Below are positions 18,152-27,308 of a stretch of DNA of 64,000 nucleotides, in pieces (within the stretch, counting starts at the first letter, position 1; each line of letters begins with the position of its first letter). Source of the stretch: Pirellulaceae bacterium (lineage in GTDB: Bacteria; Planctomycetota; Planctomycetia; Pirellulales; Pirellulaceae); NCBI GenBank assembly GCA_022448315.1, contig JAKVCA010000015.1, positions 180,837-244,836 on the forward strand, written 5' to 3'. Made by a program: the position numbers and the translations under genes. Below the pieces are notes generated by a model, which ran no database searches, was not told the DNA's origin, and was given only the letters and a program-made list of their open reading frames with translations.

Positions 18152-19495
18152 ATGAAGTTGATGCTTGCCGCCGATGATTCTGGAAGCGTATCACGCTTCA
18201 TCCGTCCCCCAAGCTCAGGCAGCTTCATTATGGAATCTAGGAAGTACTTCGATTCGGAAACAGGCTCAGACTGCAAAAAGGGATCGCTTCCGTCAGATCA
18301 AGGGCCTGGTGAATCGATCTTTGACGAGCCAGATTTCTTTGAAACCATCCTGATGGGGTCGCCCCAAGCGGCGGATGACGACCGGGATGATGCCTTTCCT
18401 TCTGGGAATCGTAACGAGTCCCTCGAACGAGGCCGTCTGATGCGGCAGGCCACGGAGATTTCAAAACGTTTCCGTAGTCAACAAAAGGAGCTTGATCGGC
18501 GTGAGGCCAATCTTCAGGCAGCGGTGGCCGCTCAGCAAGTGGAGCAACGGGCGTGGAGACTCTCGGTAGCCGAGGCTGACGGACAGATTGCTGCAGCTCG
18601 AAAACAGTTGGATTCAGAGGCACAGAGTCTTCAGGAGCAAGCAAACGAAATCGCCGCCTGGGAATCTGCTGCGACCGAAGAATTGAGAGAGAAAGAGAAG
18701 GATTTAGAGGTTAAATGCACTGAAATCGAAAAGCGAAGAAAGATGTTGGAGAGTCAACTCCGTTTACTCCAGCATCAACGCAGCGAATTGGATCAGCAGA
18801 AGCGTGACTATGCTGAGAGTGTGACATCCCACGACCGACAACAGCAGCTCGAAGTCGAGGAACTGTCGAAGGGGCAGAAGCTCCTTCAAGATGGACTGAA
18901 AGATCTGCGTGTCAAGCAAGCGGCGATCGAGCAATGTCAAACACAGATGGAATCATTCTTCCAACAGCAAACACGGCATTTGGCCAAGGATACTTCGGAG
19001 TCAGCGGAACTCCCGGAAATGGCGTCAGAGTGCAAGCCGCATAAACCTTCAAATGCGATCGCAGAGATTTCTGGCAGAGTGCTCCAGCATGGCGCAGACT
19101 TTGAATGTGAACTGGACCAGATGCAGGTTGCGCTGAAATCACTGATGGACGACATGGTTTTGCCAATGCAAAAGCGGCTGTCGCAATCGACTTCTTCCGT
19201 CACTGCGCCATCCAAAGAGATGTCTCGTCTTGGTCAGCACTTGCGAACCTTACTGCAGCACTCCGAGAAGGTTCTTCACCATTTTCAGGGTGAGAACCAG
19301 ACGTTGCAGACTCAGCTGAAGGTTCGACTAAAGCAACTGGCTGTGGAAGAGCGGGAGATCGTTGAAGCGGTCAGAAATCAACTGGACGAAATTCACAACC
19401 ATTGGTTACGAATTGATGCCGCACATGCACCGGAAGCACCTCACTTCCTTCGACGGCCCGAGGTGAATGAAACCAGAGACGAATTGATCCAGTGA
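18152..19495 (+). CDS. Long coiled-coil protein
   Basis: The 447-residue product is dominated by heptad patterns from about residue 100 to 290 and again from about 320 to 425, rich in Gln, Glu, Leu and Lys. The N-terminal 90 residues are acidic and Gly/Ser/Pro-rich, without a signal peptide. No catalytic motif was seen. It looks like a cytoplasmic structural or scaffold protein. It follows the HEAT-repeat membrane protein on the same strand, and the two might work together. An internal ATG at 18230 is an alternative start. No family name can be given. Confidence 0.75.
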   Translation: MKLMLAADDSGSVSRFIRPPSSGSFIMESRKYFDSETGSDCKKGSLPSDQGPGESIFDEPDFFETILMGSPQAADDDRDDAFPSGNRNESLERGRLMRQATEISKRFRSQQKELDRREANLQAAVAAQQVEQRAWRLSVAEADGQIAAARKQLDSEAQSLQEQANEIAAWESAATEELREKEKDLEVKCTEIEKRRKMLESQLRLLQHQRSELDQQKRDYAESVTSHDRQQQLEVEELSKGQKLLQDGLKDLRVKQAAIEQCQTQMESFFQQQTRHLAKDTSESAELPEMASECKPHKPSNAIAEISGRVLQHGADFECELDQMQVALKSLMDDMVLPMQKRLSQSTSSVTAPSKEMSRLGQHLRTLLQHSEKVLHHFQGENQTLQTQLKVRLKQLAVEEREIVEAVRNQLDEIHNHWLRIDAAHAPEAPHFLRRPEVNETRDELIQ

Positions 19496-19534
19496 GCCAC
19501 TGATCCCACTCGTTGGATAGAGGCGTTTTCCGTC

Positions 19535-21448
19535 TTAACGAAGTTGATTCTTGTGATCCAGGGGCTGGCCGGCGAGTTGAGCAAGTTGTTGCCCGGCGCG
19601 AAGGACTCGAATGCTGCGCGGGCGAAGCACCTCAGCATGTTTTTGAGCGACGATCGCCTTCTCAAACTCCCCCGCATTCTGGAGGCTGAGCGCTAATGTC
19701 AGGTAAGCTTCCGGTTCGTTCGAGACATGACTTAACGCTTTTTCACACAACCGCTTCGCATGCGCCATGTCACCGTTCGTTGTGCACAACAGGCGAGCGA
19801 GACTCACGCATTGATTGGCGAGTTCACGCTTCAAACGAAGCTCTTCGTTAGGCAAGGTCAGTCGCGAAAGATCTTGCTCAATAAACTTGATTTGATCTTC
19901 CAGCCGCCCCATTTGAATCTCAATTTTTTGACAAAGTGTATCCGATGGTTTGTTACCACGGGTCGATTCATTTTCCCATTTAAGGGTAAGCAGGTGTGTC
20001 CCTTGTGGGTTGAGTTTCAGCGCTTCATCGATCAATTTGGCAGCTTCTTGCGTTTCCTTGGGGGCTGACCGTATACGAGCAATTGCCTTGAGTCTGAGAT
20101 GCTCGCTTCGGATCAGATTGCGAGTCTCCTTCTGCTCGACTGAATTCCAGCCTTCATCGCGTGAATCTGCGGCGTCAATGGCATCTTCAAGTATTTTTGC
20201 TGCCTCTTGCCAGCGGCATTGATCTTCGAGCCAAAGTGCAAGATCGATGCGTACACGCCAATCCATTTCTGTACCCGCTTGCAGGTCGTCAAGGTTACTG
20301 ATCAGGACCTCGATTGCCCAGTGAGGGTAGTTCATTGCAAACAGACTGTGTGCGATTGTTTCTCGGTCTTCCACGATGCTCGGCAGCGATTGTAGGCCGA
20401 GTCGACCATAATTGTGTGCCGACTTGAGGTCGCCCTGCTGCCGATACGCTTCTGCAACTCGGAATTGAGTTTCCGCCCACATTTCGATCTGGGAGTTGTG
20501 GACGCTGGCCCACCGGCAGACAGCATCCCATTGTTGAAGCATGGCCAACCAGTCCAGATGCTCCTTGGCTGCCGGTTCTTCGGAACCCACCAGCCACGCA
20601 ATTTGATCGATCAGTGCTTCTGATTCCGCGGGCGGAAGCTGCTCAATTTTCTGTTCAATGAACCAGCGGGTCAGGGCAAGAGTCTGTATTGCGTCAAGTT
20701 TCGTTTTGTCTTTCGTTTGTGCTACCCTTGTCAACTCTTGCTGGACTAAAGTCTCGAATGAATTCACGCAGGCAGGCAGATTGTTGACCAGAGATGGATA
20801 AAGCTGAAGCCAGGTTGCTGCAGTTCTCCGGCTGGACTCCACGTGTGTTAGCAGAGTTTCCTGCCACTGTGGCGAATGGGACCGCGAGCCGCTTCTTTTC
20901 ATCAACGAGAGGGCGGCCCATTTCGAAATCACTTCTGACGCATCAAACCGGACAATGCGGACGAGAACCCAGCAGTCCCACGACTCATCAAGCTTTGAAA
21001 GTTGAGAGACGATAGCCTTTCTTTCGTGAAGGTTCTTTTTCGGAAAGTCTTTCATGATTCCCAGAATCACTTCGGGGTCACCTTTGTGTGTCCATTGAAT
21101 CTGCACGTTGCCGAGAATTTCGCGGACCGCGAGGCGAATTTCGGTATCCGCATGATGTTGTGCTTCGAACAACGCATCGTACGCACGCTCACGCATCTGA
21201 TTAAGCTTGTTCCGAGCAAAGCGACGCTTTGTGAAGTTCGGTGAATTCAGGAGTTCAATGTGTTGCCATGCGGTTTCAATGTCGGAAGAACTTGGCTGCG
21301 AGCGATTGGAGTCCTGAGCTTGAAGGTTGGGGGCGGCGGCTTGGCAGACGTCAATGCAATGGGACAGAAGAAGACTGGTGACGAGAAGAGGAATCTGCCC
21401 TGCCCCGAAAAGGAAGGACCATCTCGCTGACAAGAGAACGCGAATCAT
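19535..21448 (-). CDS. Secreted HEAT/TPR-repeat protein
   Basis: The 637-residue product starts with a signal peptide (hydrophobic about 15-36, likely cut near CQAAA). Residues about 60-200 read like HEAT repeats (LNSPNFTKRRFARNKL, DTEIRLAVREILG). Residues about 330-620 carry TPR-like repeats (AEAYRQQGDLKSAHNYGRLG, EAYLTLALSLQNAGEFEKAI). A protein-binding role in the periplasm is likely; no catalytic motif is visible. It converges on the coiled-coil gene. The response-regulator gene lies upstream on the same strand with a gap of 184 bases. Confidence 0.8.
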   Translation of the reverse strand: MIRVLLSARWSFLFGAGQIPLLVTSLLLSHCIDVCQAAAPNLQAQDSNRSQPSSSDIETAWQHIELLNSPNFTKRRFARNKLNQMRERAYDALFEAQHHADTEIRLAVREILGNVQIQWTHKGDPEVILGIMKDFPKKNLHERKAIVSQLSKLDESWDCWVLVRIVRFDASEVISKWAALSLMKRSGSRSHSPQWQETLLTHVESSRRTAATWLQLYPSLVNNLPACVNSFETLVQQELTRVAQTKDKTKLDAIQTLALTRWFIEQKIEQLPPAESEALIDQIAWLVGSEEPAAKEHLDWLAMLQQWDAVCRWASVHNSQIEMWAETQFRVAEAYRQQGDLKSAHNYGRLGLQSLPSIVEDRETIAHSLFAMNYPHWAIEVLISNLDDLQAGTEMDWRVRIDLALWLEDQCRWQEAAKILEDAIDAADSRDEGWNSVEQKETRNLIRSEHLRLKAIARIRSAPKETQEAAKLIDEALKLNPQGTHLLTLKWENESTRGNKPSDTLCQKIEIQMGRLEDQIKFIEQDLSRLTLPNEELRLKRELANQCVSLARLLCTTNGDMAHAKRLCEKALSHVSNEPEAYLTLALSLQNAGEFEKAIVAQKHAEVLRPRSIRVLRAGQQLAQLAGQPLDHKNQLR

Positions 21449-21632
21449 CCCAGAGTCTCCCTCCTGGAGTTCAACACGAGGCCACGTGTCCAGTTGTTTT
21501 TGTAACGCTGGATGCGGGATCGCGATATGGATTCGTAGCCGTTTTGGTTTCCCCCCCGAAGGACACAGTCTCCGTATTCAATTCTTCTCGGTGGGGTCGT
21601 TGGGTTGGGCATTCAAAGTGATGCTTGACAAA

Positions 21633-22082
21633 TTAGCTTGCCCGGGTTTCGTCCTGCTCCATCGCTTCAATGTATTGGCGCAGTCGTTCATTTTCATCCG
21701 ACACAGATTTCAACTGAAGCATGTTTTCAACACGCTTCAGTAATTCAACTTTATTGACCGGTTTGGTCAGGAAGTCGTTGGTGCCCGCATCGACCGCTCG
21801 TTCAATGTCCCCGAGTTCGCTCAACGCAGTCACCATCAAGATCATGATGCCACGTGTTTCTTCGGCCGATTTGAGTTTCTTGCAAACTTCAAACCCACTC
21901 AATTTTGGCATCATGACGTCAAGCAGGATCAAGTCCGGTTTGAAGGTGTCGGTTTTGTCCAAGGTCTGTTGACCGTCAATCGCGATTTCGACTTCGCAGT
22001 CAATTTCAGAAAGGTATGCCTCGAACAATTCACAGTTTGGCTGATTGTCGTCTGCAATCAAAATGCGATTAGTATTCGTCAT
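21633..22082 (-). CDS. Single-domain response regulator (CheY-like)
   Basis: This 149-residue protein is a stand-alone receiver domain. The acidic pair is in IADDNQ near residue 11, the phospho-acceptor Asp lies in LLDVMMP near 56, the switch Thr in VTALSE near 84, and the conserved Lys in TKPVNK near 107. About 25 C-terminal residues form a coiled-coil-like helix beyond the receiver. There is no output domain, so it should act through protein partners. No histidine kinase gene is nearby. Its partner cannot be told from this window. Confidence 0.92.
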   Translation of the reverse strand: MTNTNRILIADDNQPNCELFEAYLSEIDCEVEIAIDGQQTLDKTDTFKPDLILLDVMMPKLSGFEVCKKLKSAEETRGIMILMVTALSELGDIERAVDAGTNDFLTKPVNKVELLKRVENMLQLKSVSDENERLRQYIEAMEQDETRAS

Positions 22083-22331
22083 TAACCCTATCCACCAGTG
22101 GGTAAGGAGATCGTTCGGGATTCAAGTCGACTTTCAAGCTCAACGGCCGCAAAGAATTACATTAGGGTCTCGCTGACAACGCCTTTAAGCTTGAGTTGAT
22201 CACTTTCAACGGGTCTCCATTCTGTGTCAGTTCGACCTGCACAGTATACGAAATTGCGTCAAGATCGACGAGTCGAGTTCGCTGGATCAGGCGGACCTCA
22301 GGAGTTTTTTGGGAAAACAAGATCCTTATAT

Positions 22332-23948
22332 TCAGGTTGCATCGTCCGTCGCATCGGTGGAGTGAGCATCGAGTTGGGAATCTGTCGGGTTGAAGGCGCG
22401 AAGGAGTTTTCGACCTTTGTACAGGGAGTACACGTCCGCAGCGGTAAAAGCACGTTCTTTTTGTTGGGCCGGAAACCAGAAAACATCGACTCGATCCGTT
22501 ACAGCAACTCCCGGTTTGCCCAACTTGCCTGCGTCTGCGACCAGCGTTTTGTCGCCAAAAAAAAGGCCAAAAATGCGAGGCTCAATGTTGTCGAGGCCCT
22601 CGTCTTTCAGGCGACGTTCAAGACGAGCGATTTCCGGGGCATAACCTGAAGCCAATTCTTCAACCGGCTGCTCTTGGATCTCTTCGTGGCGAGAATGGAC
22701 TCCAGCGAAAAGTGCGTAGATCTCCTCGGGCGGCATGTCCAACAGATCCACCGTGGCCGCCAACGCAATCGGACCGGACATGCCGATATTGCTGTAGTCG
22801 CCTCGCCCCAGGTTATAGCTGAAACGGAAAAGGAAACAGGTTTGCTGGTCCTCGAAACCAGGCCACGCCATTTCTCGTTGGTCCAATAGTTCGATCGAGG
22901 TTGGCGCGAGTCCCATCTGTGCGGGTTCAGAAAGCCAGACCACAAGTTCAGCTTCAGCCCTCGCGACGAGGCTTTGGTGTTCCGCCGGGATCTGATCGAG
23001 GATGCCAAGTTCTTCGGCGTAGGCCAAGACCCTTAGCCTTGCCACCGGTTCCGCTGAGAGCTGAATCAACTCCTTTGTCCCTCGGGAGTCACCTAGACTT
23101 GCGACCGCCCACGCGGCTTCGCATCTTAGACGGCGATGCCCCAAATCCATGGCTTCAAGAACGCAATCCATTGCGGGTTCGTAGCGTGTCAGGGCAAAGC
23201 AGTCGCAAATGGAGACGCCGAGACTGATGCTGGCCAAGACCTGTTCCTGCATGAGTTCGGCCGTTCTGGAGTCGTCGTACGATCCGGATTCGATGCGACT
23301 CAGGTTCGCTGAGATCCCCTTGAGCAGGTTCGCCAACTGCGGCAGTTGATCGGTCGCGGGATGAAAATCGGCCTCGCCTTCTCGGGCGAGGAAATTCGCC
23401 AAGTCCAAGATGCCTGGTGCCAGCTTAGGGTGGCTAAGGCCATCGAGGAGACGTGGGAAAAGATCGAGGGTGTGTCGAGACCTTCGCTGGATCAGTGTGC
23501 CGAGAACCAGGTCGATGCCAATCACCTCGGATGGAGGATCCTCAACAAGGCAGTCTGCGACAAGTCGGATCGACTCACTTGAGCCTTCTCTCGCGAGGAT
23601 CGTAAGCAGATAGGGTCTGCCCCGATGCCGTTCTCCAAGGTGGTAGTACCAAGAGACCAAGGATTCGATCAAAAGGGGCGCGAACCAGCCTTCGTCTTCC
23701 ACCTCGCATGACAAAACCCGTTTGTGCAAAACCTCAAGAAGGCGTTCGAGCAAAAGGTTCTTGGGTGACTGCGGATCTGAAGCGGTTGGCCGAAGGGAGC
23801 TGCAGGCGACGAGCCAGTCTTCGATGGTTTCCGCACCTTCAAGATCAGATCGCTCGACGGCCTGCCAGCCATGATCCAACTGTTCGGCGGTGGGCTCCGC
23901 GGCACTGAGGCAATCCAAGGTCGTTGCCAAATCGTAGCTGGCTTCCAT
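22332..23948 (-). CDS. Large HEAT-like protein of unknown function
   Basis: The 538-residue product has no signal peptide. From about residue 30 to 330 it is made of helical pairs like HEAT repeats, for example RRLRCEAAWAVASLGD followed by TKELIQLSAEPVARLRVLAYAEELG. The C-terminal 200 residues are different, mixed alpha/beta, with VFWFPAQQKERAFTAADVYSLY near the end. No catalytic motif or named domain is recognised. It is the last of a minus-strand run that begins with two transglutaminase-like genes. The gap of about 250 bases downstream of it shows nothing clear. Confidence 0.75.
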   Translation of the reverse strand: MEASYDLATTLDCLSAAEPTAEQLDHGWQAVERSDLEGAETIEDWLVACSSLRPTASDPQSPKNLLLERLLEVLHKRVLSCEVEDEGWFAPLLIESLVSWYYHLGERHRGRPYLLTILAREGSSESIRLVADCLVEDPPSEVIGIDLVLGTLIQRRSRHTLDLFPRLLDGLSHPKLAPGILDLANFLAREGEADFHPATDQLPQLANLLKGISANLSRIESGSYDDSRTAELMQEQVLASISLGVSICDCFALTRYEPAMDCVLEAMDLGHRRLRCEAAWAVASLGDSRGTKELIQLSAEPVARLRVLAYAEELGILDQIPAEHQSLVARAEAELVVWLSEPAQMGLAPTSIELLDQREMAWPGFEDQQTCFLFRFSYNLGRGDYSNIGMSGPIALAATVDLLDMPPEEIYALFAGVHSRHEEIQEQPVEELASGYAPEIARLERRLKDEGLDNIEPRIFGLFFGDKTLVADAGKLGKPGVAVTDRVDVFWFPAQQKERAFTAADVYSLYKGRKLLRAFNPTDSQLDAHSTDATDDAT

Positions 23949-24040
23949 CCAATTTCATTTTCTGTGTCAAGGGAAAGGCCAACTCCCTCAAGTCCACCAT
24001 GCCTGCCGTTAGATATGCCGGAGGTCAACACGCCGGGGAG

Positions 24041-24274
24041 TCATTCGCGTGGGCTGCAGTCAATCGACTCATCATCAACCGGGTACGCATTGTCTCCCAC
24101 GAGGTCGCTTTCGACTAGTAGCCCCTTAAAATCGTCCCGGGACTCTTCAGAACGGATCCGAAAACCGACGGCGTACAGCTGGCAGGCTGATCGAGGAGAG
24201 ATCACGCCCTTGAATGCGGCGGCAAAGGCGACATCAGCCAGACGCCCAATATCATTGATTGTGCTGGGAGACAT
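24041..24274 (-). CDS. Possible small cytoplasmic protein
   Basis: This 77-codon frame fits between the transglutaminase gene (ending 24329) and the HEAT-like gene (starting 23948), all on the minus strand. Its composition (FKGVISPRSACQLYAVGFRIRS, then an acidic end) and codon use look like those of its neighbours, and it fills the gap. There is no clear ribosome site and no recognised domain. It may be a real small gene or a chance frame. Confidence 0.45.
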   Translation of the reverse strand: MSPSTINDIGRLADVAFAAAFKGVISPRSACQLYAVGFRIRSEESRDDFKGLLVESDLVGDNAYPVDDESIDCSPRE

Positions 24275-24328
24275 TGCGATGTGATGCGAGATTCACCACC
24301 GGTGATCGCTTGGATACCGGCCCTTGTG

Positions 24329-25294
24329 CTATGGGGTACGGGCGGGGCGAAGAATCCACTCGATTTTCGGCGTCCCGGTCGCATTCTTTGCTGTCAGGGT
24401 CGGTTTGACGTAACGTTGCACCGATCGTGCGCCGGTGATCCGAAATCGATCGCCTTTCTGAAGGATAGGCTTGTGTTCGGGCATGCGTCCAAAGTCATGC
24501 CCCTCTCCTGCAATCTGGCAGGGGAACCAATGTCCTTGGCCGTTAGCATCATTCAAATAGAATTCTGGGTAGGTATGACCCGGAATCCATACGGCCCTCG
24601 CGGGGATGCCCGCGGCGCGGCAGGTTGCGATGAAAAGGGACGACATTTCTTCGCAATCTCCGACTCCATCGTTGAGCGCTTGCACACAGCTTTTGATTTT
24701 CTCGTCGAACCGATATTCGATATTCTCGCGAATCCAGTCAAAAACACCTTCCACCTCCTGCCATGCAGGCTCGTCGTCATCGAGAAGTTGTTCGGCAAGA
24801 GCTTGGATTTTTCGGTCCCGACTTTCGATGAACGGACTGGGCTGCAAATACGTCCTCAGGGTGCTGGGAATCTTACGGGGTCTGGTCAAAGACGCGGTTT
24901 GATTCGGCGCTTCGATCCAGGATTTTGAGATCTCGATACGTACGATGGCCTCTGCCGTTTGGCCCGCCTGAAGTCGCGGGACCACGATAATCATTTGTTG
25001 GACGGCTTCGTCAAGTTCTTTGAAAGTGACGCGTGAGACATTGTCTGAAATGTCCTTGGTCAGCAACTTGATGGACTGCTCCGGCCATTCCACAGGTAAG
25101 GGGCAGGTCGCCACGATGCCTGTCGCTTCGCCTCCCGCAACGCTGAGTCGAAGGCCCATTTCCCATTCTGAGGTGGTTGGATTTACCAGGCGGATGGATG
25201 GCTCTTCATCATCTCCCGTTGTCTGGGCATGACATGTGGCGTGGTTCCAGCACAGAGCCACGAAAAACAGATGGAGGACTGGAGAGATCTTCAT
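24329..25294 (-). CDS. Secreted transglutaminase-like protein, catalytic Cys present
   Basis: The 321-residue product has a signal peptide (cut probably after CHA, residue about 23), a beta-rich N-terminal domain and a transglutaminase-like core at about 175-265. The catalytic Cys is residue 214 in GDCEEMSSLF. His240 in PGHTYPEFYL and an acidic or polar residue in the following strand would complete the triad. Such domains act as periplasmic proteases or amide-forming enzymes; the substrate is unknown. The ATG at 25294 begins the signal peptide; the frame is open for 87 codons further upstream without a better start. The adjacent upstream gene is a paralogue of equal length that has lost the Cys. 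Confidence 0.88.
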   Translation of the reverse strand: MKISPVLHLFFVALCWNHATCHAQTTGDDEEPSIRLVNPTTSEWEMGLRLSVAGGEATGIVATCPLPVEWPEQSIKLLTKDISDNVSRVTFKELDEAVQQMIIVVPRLQAGQTAEAIVRIEISKSWIEAPNQTASLTRPRKIPSTLRTYLQPSPFIESRDRKIQALAEQLLDDDEPAWQEVEGVFDWIRENIEYRFDEKIKSCVQALNDGVGDCEEMSSLFIATCRAAGIPARAVWIPGHTYPEFYLNDANGQGHWFPCQIAGEGHDFGRMPEHKPILQKGDRFRITGARSVQRYVKPTLTAKNATGTPKIEWILRPARTP

Positions 25295-25403
25295 GAAATG
25301 GATCCGATCTGTTGTCCTGCGAGTCCCGGAGTCACTGAATATGAATAGCGGCAAGTTTTGATATGACGGTTTCGAGCCATGTCCGAGATGAGCTGGAGGA
25401 TGA

Positions 25404-26366
25404 TTATTCGGTGGGTAACAGTTCGCGAATGAACTTGACAGAAGGTCGACCTCCGCCCGCAGAGCCTTTGACCAATTCAGGGACATAGCGATACGGATTT
25501 TTCTTCTCGGGAACTTTGATGTTATCACCACGTTGAAGAATGGGGCGAACTTCACTCATGCCACCAAAGTCGCGATTGCCGGCAACCTGACAGGGAAACC
25601 AGTGTCCTTCGCCATCCTCATCCTGAAGATAAAATTCGGGATAGTAATGACCTTGCACCCACACAATTCGTGAAGGGACCCGATGGGCTCGGCACATGGC
25701 AACGAACAGGTTGACCACATCCTCTGCAGTGCCCGCGCCATCATCGAGTGTCTCATTCGCCCCTTTGAGTTTTTCGTTGGTGGTTTCAATATTCTCTCTG
25801 ACCCAGTCGTAGATGGCTTCGACTTGCGCCCATGCCATTTCCTGACCTTCAACTACCTCCAGTGTTTTACGTCGGATTTCCCGATGACGACTGTTGATGT
25901 AGGGGCTGATTCCGAGGTGTCGCCGGACGTCGCGAGGCGGGTTTCGGGGAATCACCAGGCCCTCGGTTTCTTCGGGGGGCGCAACCTGATAGGTGGTGAT
26001 TTCAAAAGTCAGTACCGCGTGAACTTCTCCGCCAGGCGCAACGGCAGGAATCGTTACGATCATCTGCTTGACGCCTGCGTCCACCGTGCGGTAACCCACT
26101 CTGCCAATATTGGGACTCAGATCTTCCTGCACGACTTTGACGACCTGTTCAGGCCAGTTGGTCGGTACCGGAATGGTGATCAAAAGATTCCTTACGGGGC
26201 CGTTCGGAGCCTGGACCACAGCTCCCACTTGCCATCTTTGAATGACAGGATCACCCAGTTGAATTCCGTGAGGTGACAGCGGTGGTTTTTCATTGAGTTG
26301 GGCCATGCAGGTTGATGAGCCGAGCATGGCGCAAAAGACAATCAAGATTGCGACACGGTTCAACAC
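25404..26366 (-). CDS. Secreted transglutaminase-like paralogue without catalytic Cys
   Basis: The 320-residue product aligns with the next gene over its whole length: signal peptide, WPEQ segment in the N-terminal domain, AWAQVEAIYDWVRENIE before the core, and GHYYPEFYL after it. At residue 214, exactly where the paralogue has the catalytic Cys of GDCEE, this protein reads GTAED, so Cys is replaced by Ala. His240 is kept. It is probably a binding or regulatory partner rather than an enzyme. I chose the GTG at 26366 because GAGGA lies seven bases upstream; the frame reaches 26390. The two genes are separated by 109 bases and are likely to be one transcript. Confidence 0.88.
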   Translation of the reverse strand: MLNRVAILIVFCAMLGSSTCMAQLNEKPPLSPHGIQLGDPVIQRWQVGAVVQAPNGPVRNLLITIPVPTNWPEQVVKVVQEDLSPNIGRVGYRTVDAGVKQMIVTIPAVAPGGEVHAVLTFEITTYQVAPPEETEGLVIPRNPPRDVRRHLGISPYINSRHREIRRKTLEVVEGQEMAWAQVEAIYDWVRENIETTNEKLKGANETLDDGAGTAEDVVNLFVAMCRAHRVPSRIVWVQGHYYPEFYLQDEDGEGHWFPCQVAGNRDFGGMSEVRPILQRGDNIKVPEKKNPYRYVPELVKGSAGGGRPSVKFIRELLPTE

Positions 26367-26621
26367 AGAACGTTCCTCGCGAGTAAACAATCAGATTGGG
26401 GACATCTTTGGCGGGTGGGACATCGCCCGTTCCAAACACCGGCCGCCCAGAATCTCAGTAACGATCGGAAGGTACGGACTTGCTCATCTTTCGATCGATC
26501 TAGGTCATGAACCGGATGACACGTGCTCGGTGAATCGCGAGCCAAGTCACCTCCGAAAGTGCAAATTCCATAGGTAGTGTAAGTCGCCCCTTATACTCGT
26601 GTGGTTGTTTTTTGCAAAAGT

Positions 26622-26652
26622 TGCGTCGCAGAATCGCCCATTCTGCGACGCA
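26622..26652. other. Perfect 13-bp hairpin
   Basis: TGCGTCGCAGAAT and ATTCTGCGACGCA pair perfectly across a five-base loop. On the minus strand it is followed by a weak T run. It lies between the lipoprotein gene and the transglutaminase genes and does not belong to a convincing ORF. Confidence 0.75.
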
Positions 26653-26661
26653 TCAACTGAA

Positions 26662-26721
26662 AACGCCCGGACTCCATCCTGTCGTGAATGTCCAACAGAA
26701 TGGAGACCGGGCGTTCTTTTT
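26662..26721. terminator. Long hairpin terminator, likely bidirectional
   Basis: AACGCCCGG pairs with CCGGGCGTT, and inner CCAT/ATGG and CTGT/ACAG segments extend the stem. TTCTTTTTC follows on the plus strand and TTTTC on the minus strand. It is about 100 bases after the small lipoprotein gene (minus) and probably ends that transcript. Confidence 0.65.
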
Positions 26722-26815
26722 CGAAACGATCCGTTAGCCTCTCCGGAGCGTTCCTCGCGATCTTTCGGTCGCTGGGAGTGCACACACAAAGGTCTCGTTC
26801 GAGGAGGGAGACTCG

Positions 26816-27040
26816 TCAGTTGACTCCATCAGGACCCGGGGCCGGCAATTCGCTGACTCCCGACTGGGGAACCACGTAGCCGCCGTCCACGTACGGCTTG
26901 GAAGGGTCAAAGGAGGTGGTGGCGCAAGGTGCGGAGTGACACCAAAAGGGCCGAGCAATTCGCCAGTTTTGCATCCCATTGCATCCGCTAAACAACGCGG
27001 CAGACGATGCAACGGCCGCTAACAATATGAGCTTTTTCAT
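26816..27040 (-). CDS. Small lipoprotein
   Basis: The 74-residue product starts with MKKLILLAAVASSAALFSGC, a lipoprotein signal with the modified Cys at residue 20. The mature part is only about 54 residues, with two further Cys and a Pro/Gly-rich end. An AGGGGA ribosome site precedes the ATG. Such tiny lipoproteins are common in the cell envelope, and no function can be assigned. The downstream region forms several strong hairpins. Confidence 0.8.
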   Translation of the reverse strand: MKKLILLAAVASSAALFSGCNGMQNWRIARPFWCHSAPCATTSFDPSKPYVDGGYVVPQSGVSELPAPGPDGVN

Positions 27041-27308
27041 CGAATCTTTCCCCTGTCAGTCGTGTGGTTGGCGAAACGGCTTTCCACCAAAAAATCTGAG
27101 CAACTCTACATCGCCGTTTGTGTTGTGCAAATGCAACAGGTGTTTTTTTCCAACAACGTAAAATCGGTAAAAACAACTGGCTAGGGTCTTGTTACGTGCT
27201 AGGTTGTTTACATCGATCCACAATGTGGCCGTTTTGCAACGTCAGACTATCCCGCAAGTTGCATTAATCCTTAAATCTGTTTCAACGCGAAGTGAGCTTC
27301 GGATTTCG

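Noticed and set aside
26547-26789. Two overlapping minus frames across the hairpins after the small lipoprotein
   Set aside because: They run through perfect inverted repeats, lack ribosome sites and give protein sequence without hydrophobic or helical order.
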